Shown: positions 1 to 5,936 of the stretch, piece by piece
Layout of the letters: the number at the start of each line of letters is the position of its first letter
How positions within the stretch are numbered: position 1 is the first letter of the stretch
DNA from: Clostridia bacterium
GTDB taxonomy: Bacteria; Bacillota; Clostridia; Oscillospirales; CAG-272
Assembly: GCA_017466495.1 (NCBI GenBank)
Contig: JAFTUB010000008.1
Span: 1 to 7,848 of the forward strand
Reading direction: 5' to 3'
DNA: 7,848 nucleotides
The notes under the pieces: model-generated
Seen by the model: only the letters and a program-made list of their open reading frames with translations
Told to the model about the DNA's origin: nothing
Database searches by the model: none
Made by a program: the position numbers and the translations under genes

Positions 1-633
1 CTTGATGCTCTTCTCAACCAGCACCTGGTGAACCGGCGAGAGCGCAAGTCCGTTTTTCATCAGATCGCGCAGCTCTTCCTCGTTGTCGGCAAAGCCGCCG
101 CCGGTGCCGCCCAGCGTAAAGGCAGGACGAAGCACGACGGGGTAGCCGATTTCTTCGGCGGCCGCGACGCCCTCTTCAATGGTATGGGTGATGTAGGAGG
201 GGGGAACGGGCTCGCCCAGAGATTTGCAGAGTTCCTTGAAGCGTTCACGGTCCTCGGCGCATTCGATGCTTTCGAATTTCGTGCCGAGCAGCTCGACCTG
301 GCACTCGCTGAGAATGCCCTTCTTGGAGAGCTGCATGGCCAGGTTCAGACCGGTTTGGCCGCCGATGCCGGGAACGATGGCGTCCGGACGCTCATAGCGG
401 AGGATCTTGGCCACATATTCCAGGGTCAGAGGCTCCATGTAAACCTGGTCGGCAATGGTGGTGTCGGTCCTGATGGTGGCGGGGTTGGAGTTGACCAGGA
501 TGACCTCATAGCCCTCTTCCTTGAGGGCAAGGCAGGCCTGGGTGCCTGCGTAGTCGAACTCGGCGGCCTGTCCGATGACGATGGGGCCGGAGCCGATGAC
601 GAGAATTTTGTGCAGATCGGTACGCTTAGGCAT
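1..633 (-). CDS. carB: Carbamoyl phosphate synthase large subunit, N-terminal 211 residues (partial)
   Basis: CarB makes carbamoyl phosphate from bicarbonate, ammonia and two ATP, feeding pyrimidine and arginine synthesis in the cytoplasm. Only the first 211 codons are here; the gene leaves the window at base 1 (the full family protein is about 1,060-1,080 residues). The N-terminus MPKRTD is typical. Visible are the GSGPIVIGQ segment (residues 14-22), the FDYAGTQAC segment (26-34), VNSNPATI (47-54), GGQTGLN (91-97), Arg129 in AEDRERF and Arg169 in LRPAF, which match the nucleotide-binding arginines of the E. coli carboxyphosphate domain, and the glycine-rich loop GGTGGG (175-180). The start is fixed by an AAGGAGG-type site inside the end of carA. 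The ATG overlaps the carA stop by 8 bases, suggesting translational coupling so that the two subunits are made together. Nothing in this fragment looks degenerate, so the synthetase half appears functional. Confidence 0.96.
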   Translation of the reverse strand, partial: MPKRTDLHKILVIGSGPIVIGQAAEFDYAGTQACLALKEEGYEVILVNSNPATIRTDTTIADQVYMEPLTLEYVAKILRYERPDAIVPGIGGQTGLNLAMQLSKKGILSECQVELLGTKFESIECAEDRERFKELCKSLGEPVPPSYITHTIEEGVAAAEEIGYPVVLRPAFTLGGTGGGFADNEEELRDLMKNGLALSPVHQVLVEKSIK

Positions 634-1729
634 TTGCGCTCGCCTCCTTCATGAGGGTAATGAATTCATCAAAGACATATTCGCTGTCCTGGGGGCCGGG
701 TGCGGACTCGGGGCAGAACTGTACGCCCAGTGCCCGGTCGGCGGGAACGGCCACACCGGCGACGGTGTTGTCGGCCAGGTTGCGGTAGGTGACGGTAAGG
801 GGCGTGCCGGAGAGGGTTTCCTCATCCACCGCCCAGATGTGATTCTGGGAGGACATGACGATCTTTCCGGTGGCGGTGTTCTTGACGGGGTAACCGCCGT
901 GGTGACCGAACTTCAGCTTGGTGGCGCCTGCGCCGTAGGCCATGGCGATGAGCTGACAGCCGAGAGCAATACCGAAGATGGGCAGCTTGCCCTTCAGCTC
1001 GCGGATGAGCTCGATCACCTGGGGCAGATCGGCGGGGGCGCCGGGGCCGCCTGCCACCACTACACCGTCGGGATGCATCCCCAGTACGTCGGCGGCAGAG
1101 GTGTTCCAGGGCACGATGGTGACGTTGCAGCCCCGGGCGTTGAGCTCGCGGATGACGTTGAGCTTGATGCCGCAGTCCACCGCCACCACATTGAACTGGT
1201 GGTTGGAGGTGCGGGAGTACCAGCGCTTGCGGCAGCTGACCTGGGAGACCAAATCGCCCTCGGTGGGAGCAGCGGCCATGCGGGCCAGGGCCTCTTCCTT
1301 CGGGGTGTCAGCATCGGTGATGATGACACGGTAGCTTCCGCCGTCCCGGATGCTGCGGGTAAGAGCCCGGGTGTCGATGCCGGAGATGGCGGGAATGTGG
1401 CTCTCCTCCAGGATTTCCGAGAGGGTCTTGGTGTAGCGGAAGTTGCTGGGGAAGTCGTTATATTCACGGACGATGAGACCGCCGGCGGTAAGGGTGCGGG
1501 TCTCAAAGTCATCGTCGGCGATACCGTAGTTGCCGATGAGGGGATAGGTCATGACCACCATTTTTCCGGTGTAGGCGGGGTCGGAAACGATCTCCTGATA
1601 GCCCACCATGGAATTGTTGAAGACGATCTCGGCGATGCGCTCGCCGCGGTCGCCGAAGCCGTAGCCGTAGTACTCGACGCCGGTTTCCAGGACGATCTTT
1701 CGGTCATAGGGTTTTAAGATTGCTGCCAT
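626..1729 (-). CDS. carA: Carbamoyl phosphate synthase small subunit with a degenerate glutaminase site
   Basis: CarA normally hydrolyses glutamine and channels the ammonia to CarB. The 367-residue length is normal. The N-terminal small-chain domain (about 1-170) is well kept, with GYQEI (43-47), TYPLIGNYG (61-69) and SGIDTRALTR (116-125). The C-terminal class I amidotransferase fold follows (about 178-360), with HHGG (276-279) and SQNH (294-297). Its active site is not kept. The nucleophile motif GICLGHQ reads GIALGCQ, with Ala255 for the catalytic Cys and Cys258 for the following His. FHPE reads FCPE, with Cys339 for the catalytic His; Glu341 remains. Ser47 (E. coli numbering) is Ala52, the NGPGDP loop is GGPGAP, and the Gly-Phe after SQNH is Ile-Trp. 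I infer that the glutaminase is dead and CarA is a structural partner for an ammonia-using enzyme. GGAGG precedes the ATG, which overlaps the end of pyrC by 16 bases. Confidence 0.95.
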   Translation of the reverse strand: MAAILKPYDRKIVLETGVEYYGYGFGDRGERIAEIVFNNSMVGYQEIVSDPAYTGKMVVMTYPLIGNYGIADDDFETRTLTAGGLIVREYNDFPSNFRYTKTLSEILEESHIPAISGIDTRALTRSIRDGGSYRVIITDADTPKEEALARMAAAPTEGDLVSQVSCRKRWYSRTSNHQFNVVAVDCGIKLNVIRELNARGCNVTIVPWNTSAADVLGMHPDGVVVAGGPGAPADLPQVIELIRELKGKLPIFGIALGCQLIAMAYGAGATKLKFGHHGGYPVKNTATGKIVMSSQNHIWAVDEETLSGTPLTVTYRNLADNTVAGVAVPADRALGVQFCPESAPGPQDSEYVFDEFITLMKEASANA

Positions 1730-2979
1730 ACGATACCTCCGTTGACTATGGTATATTTGCAGACACCGAACAGCTTCTGCCCGGCGAAGGGCGTGGCTTT
1801 TCCCATGGAGGCGAATTTGCTCGGGTCGACGGTAAACGATTCATCCAGTGCGAATGCGCACAGGTCGGCGGGCTGTCCCGCTTCCAGTGCCGCGCCGATG
1901 CCGAAGCGGCGGGCGGGGGCGATGCTCATCAGCTCGATGAGCCGGGAGAGAGAAATGATTCCGGTTTTGACCAGGTGGGTGTAGCAGACGGCGAAAGCGG
2001 TCTCCAGTCCCACCACACCCATGGCACTTTTCTCGAGCCCGCGGGATTTCTCCTCGGCCGAGTGTGGGGCGTGATCGGTGGCGATCATGTCCACCGTGCC
2101 GTCGATGATGCCTTCGATCAGGGCTGCACGGTCGCGGGCGGATCGAAGAGGAGGATTCATTTTGAAGCGGCCGTCCTCCTCCAGGTCGGCATCGGTGAGG
2201 GTGAGGTAGTGGGGGCCTGTTTCGCAGGTCACATCCAGCCCCTCGGCCTTGGCGGCGCGAATGAGCTCCACGCTCTCGGCGCAGGAAATGTGGCAGACGT
2301 GGTACTTGACTCCCGTTTCCCGCACCAGATCAAGGTCACGCTTGATCTGCCCCCACTCGCTCTCGGCGCAGATGCCCCGATGACCGTGGGTGGCGGCATA
2401 TTCGCCGTCGTGGATATAGCCTCCCCGCAGAAGGTCGTTGACCTCACAGTGGGCGGCTACGATTTTGTTCAGCCCTGCCGCGGTGCCCATGGCCTCCCGC
2501 ATGACCGCATCCTCCTGCACGCCCGATCCGTCGTCCGAGAAGGCGACGACCTCGGTCATCTCAGCCAGGGGGGCGACCTGTGCGCCGGCACGGCCCACCG
2601 TCAGGGTGCCGTAGGGGTGAACGTGCACCGCCGCATCACGGCGAATGATGGCGGTCTGCTCGGCCAGATGTTCGGCCTAATCAGGGGCGGGGTTAAGGTT
2701 CGGCATGGAGCAGACCGAGGTGAACCCACCCCGAGCCGCTGCCGCAGTGCCGGTAGCGATGGTTTCTTTATAAGAAAAACCCGGCTCTCGAAGATGCACA
2801 TGAACATCAACGAAACCGGGAAAAAGAAACAGATCACGAAGGTCAATCGGCGTGGTATCGGCGGGAACAGAAGAGACGGGGGTCATAACCGAAACAATAC
2901 GCCCGTTGTCCACCAGAACGTCCTGACGGGTGAAGCCGTTTTCGCCGTAAACCTGTGCGCCGGAAAGCAAATAACGCAT
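1714..2979 (-). CDS. pyrC: Dihydroorotase, interrupted by an in-frame TAG at codon 101
   Basis: Dihydroorotase closes carbamoyl aspartate to dihydroorotate, the third step of pyrimidine synthesis. Read through, the frame gives a 421-codon protein of normal family length with all expected metal and substrate motifs of the long (type I) class: HVHLREPG at 60-67, the SDDG aspartates near 149-150, AHCE at 176-179, CHIS at 229-232 and ATDHAPH at 300-306. Codon 101 (bases 2677-2679) is TAG, straight after MPNLNPAPD, and the same frame continues AEHLAEQTA with no frameshift. Only the first 100 residues would be made by normal translation, and they lack most of the active site. A restart is not obvious: the next candidate, GTG at 2628, has no clear ribosome binding site. 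Options are recent loss, sequencing or assembly error, or suppression of TAG. The ATG at 2979 is supported by AAGGAAGGAG just upstream. First gene of the pyrC-carA-carB operon. Confidence 0.9.
2677..2679 (-). other. In-frame amber codon within pyrC
   Basis: The codon reads TAG on the minus strand, between the PAPD and AEHL segments of dihydroorotase. The residue here is variable in the family (Ser, Thr, Asn and others, as I remember), so the original codon cannot be deduced; TCG, CAG or GAG to TAG are all single changes. The other clear gene ends in the window use TAA or TGA, none uses TAG, but the sample is only a handful of genes. Confidence 0.9.
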
Positions 2980-3020
2980 TCGAAAATCTCCTTCCTTTGA
3001 AAAATGCCTAAATCTTCAGT

Positions 3021-3049
3021 ATTATATCACAAGGCATCATCTTTGTCAA
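3021..3049 (-). promoter_or_regulatory. Strong sigma-A-type promoter for pyrC-carA-carB
   Basis: On the minus strand TTGACA (3049-3044) and TATAAT (3026-3021) are separated by exactly 17 bases, with TG one base before the -10 (extended -10). Both hexamers are perfect consensus. Transcription would begin near 3014, about 35 bases before the pyrC ATG. An inverted repeat ATGCCT/AGGCAT (3004-3009 and 3032-3037) brackets the -10 box and could be an operator. Confidence 0.88.
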
Positions 3050-3098
3050 GCATATTTTGGTATTTTTCTTTGCCCGAACGATGATCCTATTCCAACCT

Positions 3099-3127
3099 AT
3101 TATACCACATAAAACAGCATTTGACAA
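3099..3127 (-). promoter_or_regulatory. Second, upstream minus-strand promoter candidate for the pyr operon
   Basis: TTGTCA (3127-3122) and TATAAT (3104-3099) on the minus strand are 17 bases apart, again with a TG extended -10. It lies 78 bases upstream of the nearer promoter and points the same way, so the operon may have tandem promoters. Its longer leader would cover bases from about 3092 down to 2980. Confidence 0.65.
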
Positions 3128-3177
3128 GTATAAAGGAAGACTTTTCGCAGATTTCGGGGCAAAAACTGCAATCATTC

Positions 3178-3206
3178 TTTACAGCGCGGATTTTTTTTGC
3201 TATAAT
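3178..3206 (+). promoter_or_regulatory. Promoter for the glycerate kinase gene
   Basis: TTTACA (3178-3183) and TATAAT (3201-3206) are separated by 17 bases, with TGC directly before the -10 (extended -10). Transcription would start near 3213, giving a 5' UTR of roughly 65 bases that contains the hairpin at 3230-3252. Confidence 0.8.
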
Positions 3207-3229
3207 ATAGCCGATTTCATGAAAATTCC

Positions 3230-3252
3230 CCGGGCGGTGCTTTACCGCCCGG
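3230..3252 (+). promoter_or_regulatory. GC-rich hairpin in the 5' UTR of the glycerate kinase gene
   Basis: CCGGGCGGT (3230-3238) pairs perfectly with ACCGCCCGG (3244-3252) around a five-base loop, GCTTT. No T-run follows, so it is not a standard intrinsic terminator. It sits between the predicted transcription start and the ribosome binding site (AAAGGA, 3265-3270). It may stabilise the mRNA or be a regulatory target; its role is unknown. Confidence 0.6.
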
Positions 3253-3279
3253 TTACAACTGCCGAAAGGAAAAACTGCA

Positions 3280-4758
3280 ATGGCACATATTCTTGTTTGT
3301 CCCGATTCCTTCAAAGGGAGCATTTCCGCTCCCGATGCCGCCGCGGCCCTCTGCCGCGGAATTGTCGCCGCCCGGCCCGATGCGAACCCCATCCCCCTGC
3401 CCATCGCCGATGGCGGCGAGGGAACGCTGGATGCTCTCTGCCCCCCGGATGCCCGCGTTGCGGTGGCAGTGCATGATGCGCTTGGCCGCCCGGTTATGGC
3501 ACAGCTGGGGCTCCTGGGGCAGGATACCGCTGTGATTGAAATGGCCCAGGCCGCGGGGCTGACCCAGCTGGCCGAGCATGAACGAAACCCCCTCCTTGCC
3601 TCCACCTACGGGGTGGGGGAAATGATCGTCGCCGCCCTTGATCGGGGATGCCGTCACTTGCTGATTACCGTTGGCGGGAGCGCCACCAACGATGGCGGCA
3701 GTGGGATGATGGCTGCCTTGGGACTGCGTCTGCTGGGAGTGGACGGACAGCCCGTGCAGCCCTTCGGCGGGAACCTGGGAAAGATCGCCTCCATTGATGT
3801 GACGGGGCTGGATCGCCGCCTGGCCGAATGCACCGTGACGGTGGCCACCGATGTAACCAATCCTCTTTGCGGGGATCGCGGAGCCACGGCGGTTTACGGC
3901 CCGCAGAAAGGGGCAAATACCGAGGCATTGGCCCTGCTTGAGGCGGGAATGATGAATTTTGGCTGCCTGGTGGACGAGTCGGCGGGACGGCCTGTCATGA
4001 CGGTGCCGGGCTGCGGTGCCGGCGGCGGTCTGCCCCTGGGGCTGATCGCCTTCACCCCTGCGCGGATCTGCAGCGGCATTGATGCGGTGCTGGACACCCT
4101 GGATTTTGACAAAAAGCTGGAGGACTGCGCCTTTGTCATCAGCGGCGAGGGGCGCACCGATGGACAGTCGGCCTGCGGCAAGGCGGTGGCGGGAATTGCC
4201 CGTCGGGCACAGGCCAAAGGTGTGCCGGTTTATGTGCTGTCCGGGTCGCTGAAGTGCGACGATGCCGCCCTGGATGCCCTGGAGGCGGCGGGGGTGCGGG
4301 GCGTGATGAGCATCCTCGATGCCCCCTGCACCCTGGAGCAGGCCATGCAGAACGCAGAGGCCGGGCTGATTCGTGCAGCCGGCAGACTGGCGCGGATGCT
4401 GATCCCCGCCGATCCCCGGGAAGCGGGACTTCGCCACGCCGCCGCGCACCTGCGGGAGTGCGGCGCGGTGTGCGTCAGCGTCCGCCCCGGTGATACCCCT
4501 CGCTGCTTTGACGGCTCGGGGATTGCCCCCATCGTCCGTGCCATGCGGGAGGATGCCCGCGCCTTCGCCGGCTGCGCGGTAGCCGATAAGATCGTCGGCC
4601 TTGCGGCGGCATATCTCTTTGCCCACGGCGGCGCGGCGGCGGTGCACGGTGAGGTTATGAGCGCGGCTGCCGAGGCATGGCTGACCGCACAGCGGATCCC
4701 CCACAGCGCCGGGGCGGTGGTAGAGAAGATCATCAACCGCCGGGGGGACGGGATCTGA
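3280..4758 (+). CDS. Glycerate 2-kinase fused to a C-terminal DUF1893-like domain (ends at an in-frame TGA)
   Basis: Residues 1 to about 375 are a GlxK/GarK-family glycerate kinase, which phosphorylates D-glycerate to 2-phosphoglycerate and feeds lower glycolysis. Visible family segments are CPDSFKGS (7-14), IADGGEGT (42-49), STYGVGE (108-114), GGSATNDGG (132-140), TDVTNPLCG (190-198) and SGEGRTDGQS (288-297). Family members usually end near 370-390 residues. Here about 115 more residues follow, resembling the stand-alone DUF1893 (TM1506) family: ADKIVGLAAA (435-444), a GGAAAVHGEV segment (450-459) and IINRRGDG (484-491). TM1506 has, as I recall, a cytidine-deaminase-like fold of unknown activity. 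The frame stops at TGA (4756-4758) and then continues with family-like sequence to 4833, so the domain is either truncated or read through. The start has AAAGGA nine bases upstream. Its own promoter makes it a single-gene unit, ended by the terminator at 4842-4877. Confidence 0.92.
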   Translation: MAHILVCPDSFKGSISAPDAAAALCRGIVAARPDANPIPLPIADGGEGTLDALCPPDARVAVAVHDALGRPVMAQLGLLGQDTAVIEMAQAAGLTQLAEHERNPLLASTYGVGEMIVAALDRGCRHLLITVGGSATNDGGSGMMAALGLRLLGVDGQPVQPFGGNLGKIASIDVTGLDRRLAECTVTVATDVTNPLCGDRGATAVYGPQKGANTEALALLEAGMMNFGCLVDESAGRPVMTVPGCGAGGGLPLGLIAFTPARICSGIDAVLDTLDFDKKLEDCAFVISGEGRTDGQSACGKAVAGIARRAQAKGVPVYVLSGSLKCDDAALDALEAAGVRGVMSILDAPCTLEQAMQNAEAGLIRAAGRLARMLIPADPREAGLRHAAAHLRECGAVCVSVRPGDTPRCFDGSGIAPIVRAMREDARAFAGCAVADKIVGLAAAYLFAHGGAAAVHGEVMSAAAEAWLTAQRIPHSAGAVVEKIINRRGDGI

Positions 4759-4833
4759 CCCATGGAGGAGCGGGCCCTTGCGCTGGATGCACCCGCCGAT
4801 GCGTGGGACACCTTCAACGCAATTGTGGAATAA
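4756..4833 (+). other. In-frame continuation of the DUF1893 domain beyond TGA: possible Sec codon or nonsense remnant
   Basis: After the TGA (4756-4758) the same frame reads PMEERALALDAP and on through DAWDTFNAIVE to TAA at 4831-4833, 24 residues in all. I remember DUF1893 proteins ending with a Gly-rich segment, then CP(M/F)E, then an acidic -DDPxEA- tail. The TGA therefore falls at the Cys of CPME, and the tail matches the family in length and character. If read through, the product is 517 residues. A weak candidate bacterial SECIS lies downstream: GCGGG (4770-4774) with CCCGC (4792-4796), and TGC (4779-4781) with GCA (4789-4791), leaving an apical loop at 4782-4788 that starts with G. The four-base asymmetry makes this hairpin unconvincing alone. 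A TGC-to-TGA mutation or a base-call error explains it equally well. Confidence 0.6.
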
Positions 4834-4841
4834 GACAACGA

Positions 4842-4877
4842 AAAAAGGATGTCATGCAGGTGCATGACATCCTTTTT
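4842..4877. terminator. Bidirectional rho-independent terminator between convergent genes
   Basis: A perfect 17-base inverted repeat (4842-4858 against 4861-4877) runs from an A-tract to a T-tract, with GGATGTCATGC as the core of the left arm. The A and T ends give a U-run in either direction, so it can end both the kinase transcript (plus) and the membrane-protein transcript (minus), whose stop codon is only 12 bases away. Confidence 0.92.
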
Positions 4878-4889
4878 ATGCGTACAGCG

Positions 4890-5768
4890 TCAATCAACAA
4901 AGCGAATCGATTTTGCCCAACTCACGACCTCGTCTCGCAGTGCGTCAGCAAACTGAACCGGCATGGCAAAGCAGACCTGCCAGAAGGCATTGCCGGTCTT
5001 GTGCAGGGTGTTGAAGTAGAAGAAGCGGTCCCCTTCCACATCGGCTTCGTAGGTCAGATACAACAAACCGTCTTCCTCGGTGCTCGCGGTTTCTGTGTCA
5101 TGGGGAAGCGCCTCCCGCACCAGTTCACCGTATTCCGCCGCTGTCAGTTCCCCGAAACCCTCGGCCAGGGAAAAAGGCTCCTGCAACGCAAAGACCGCCA
5201 CTCGGGGAGAGAGATAGCAGACCGTGAATCCTTCCATGGTGGGATCCGGGGCGAATTCCTCGGTGAGGGTGATCTGCAGCCCCGCCGCCGAGAAGGTCAT
5301 GGGCTTGGCGGAGTCGGGGGTGATGCCGCGAAGCAGAGGGCTGATCACAAATATCCCCAGCAGAAAGCCCACGAGAATTGCCGCCAGCAGTACGAGCCAT
5401 CCCCGGCGGCTGCCCTTTTTGCGCAGTTCCAGGGCTGTTTTATCGGTGTTGCCCGCGAAGAGGAAGGCGTTTCCGTTGGCGGGATTGAAGTGACAGCGTC
5501 CGCACAGGGTCAGATCTTCTTCCCCTGCGGGGATGGCATACTGATCCCGACAGTAGCTTTGGCTGGCGCGGTCAGCCAGGGCAAAGATGCGCAGGGCTCC
5601 GCAGCCGATGGCCCAGCTGGCGGTTTCCCCATTTTTCAGCTTGCCCAGCAAGCGGCAGGGCAGGCCATCGATGTGGATATCCGGGGCGTTGGCATCTTCA
5701 ACGTAGAATTTGATGGTGCCAAGGCAGCCGGCAAAGTGCTTTTCGCGTGTTACGGTGAGCGTGCGCAT
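4890..5768 (-). CDS. Single-pass membrane protein of unknown function
   Basis: I do not recognise the family. The 292-residue product has three parts. Residues 1 to about 115 look like a cytoplasmic beta-rich domain, with an IHIDGLPCRLLGKLKNGE stretch (31-48) resembling the beta-sandwich DUF2846/PEGA-like pattern, and several cysteines including LCGRC (88-92). A basic stretch, RKKGSRRG (116-123), is followed by one transmembrane helix (about 124-146), so the N-terminus should be inside. Residues 150-292 would be outside and form a compact alpha/beta-looking domain with aromatic strands (LLYLTYEAD, FFYFNTLHKTG) and a final amphipathic helix, reminiscent of stress or lipoprotein domains, but no catalytic motif is visible. 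There is no signal peptide. AAGGGAG lies seven bases before the ATG. It is transcribed alone, divergently from lysS and convergently with the kinase gene. Confidence 0.85.
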   Translation of the reverse strand: MRTLTVTREKHFAGCLGTIKFYVEDANAPDIHIDGLPCRLLGKLKNGETASWAIGCGALRIFALADRASQSYCRDQYAIPAGEEDLTLCGRCHFNPANGNAFLFAGNTDKTALELRKKGSRRGWLVLLAAILVGFLLGIFVISPLLRGITPDSAKPMTFSAAGLQITLTEEFAPDPTMEGFTVCYLSPRVAVFALQEPFSLAEGFGELTAAEYGELVREALPHDTETASTEEDGLLYLTYEADVEGDRFFYFNTLHKTGNAFWQVCFAMPVQFADALRDEVVSWAKSIRFVD

Positions 5769-5797
5769 AACCGTTCTCCCTTCTCTTTGATGGTTTC

Positions 5798-5826
5798 AGT
5801 ATACCATGTTTGCCTTCTGCTGTCAA
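5798..5826 (-). promoter_or_regulatory. Promoter for the membrane-protein gene
   Basis: On the minus strand TTGACA (5826-5821) and TATACT (5803-5798) are 17 bases apart, with TG one base before the -10. It lies about 30 bases upstream of the start codon at 5768 and is back-to-back with the lysS promoter. Confidence 0.85.
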
Positions 5827-5852
5827 CCGTCCCGGGGATACCGCGAAAAATA

Positions 5853-5881
5853 TTGACTTTCCCGTAGATTTGTGCTATACT
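5853..5881 (+). promoter_or_regulatory. Promoter for lysS
   Basis: TTGACT (5853-5858) and TATACT (5876-5881) are 17 bases apart, with TGC before the -10 (extended -10). The leader to the lysS ATG is only about 50 bases. That is too short for a T-box riboswitch, so tRNA-sensing control is not supported. Confidence 0.85.
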
Positions 5882-5936
5882 GTAAGATAACGTGTTATGA
5901 CCAAATTCGCCCCATGCGGGCATAAGGAGTACAATT

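Larger units (their letters stand above)
2980..3279. promoter_or_regulatory. Divergent intergenic region between pyrC and the glycerate kinase gene
   Basis: This 300-base AT-rich spacer holds no convincing gene. It contains two minus-strand promoters for the pyr operon (listed separately), one plus-strand promoter for the kinase gene, and a GC-rich hairpin in the kinase 5' UTR. I see no PyrR-type leader or attenuator before pyrC: from the nearer promoter the transcript has only a few tens of bases before the start codon. Confidence 0.8.

Noticed and set aside
575..1717. Long plus-strand open frame opposite carA
   Set aside because: It is the antisense shadow of carA, a consequence of high GC; its Gly/Val/Asp-rich translation matches no family.
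2601..2980. Frameshift as the cause of the pyrC split
   Set aside because: Both halves are in exactly the same frame; a single TAG codon separates them and no insertion or deletion is needed.
1720..3000. Long plus-strand open frame opposite pyrC
   Set aside because: Shadow of pyrC with low-complexity translation. Its being open has no bearing on the TAG in pyrC.
3121..3126. Plus-strand TTGACA as an extra promoter for the kinase gene
   Set aside because: No acceptable -10 lies 16-18 bases downstream. The motif is better explained as the overlapping -35 of the minus-strand promoter.
3253..4704. 483-codon minus-strand frame opposite the glycerate kinase gene
   Set aside because: Antisense shadow rich in Gly, His and Arg, without recognisable motifs; the plus-strand frame has clear family segments and a promoter.
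5882..5936. T-box or other riboswitch in the lysS leader
   Set aside because: The leader is only about 50 bases, with a minor GCCC/GGGC hairpin (5909-5921) and no T-box sequence or terminator.
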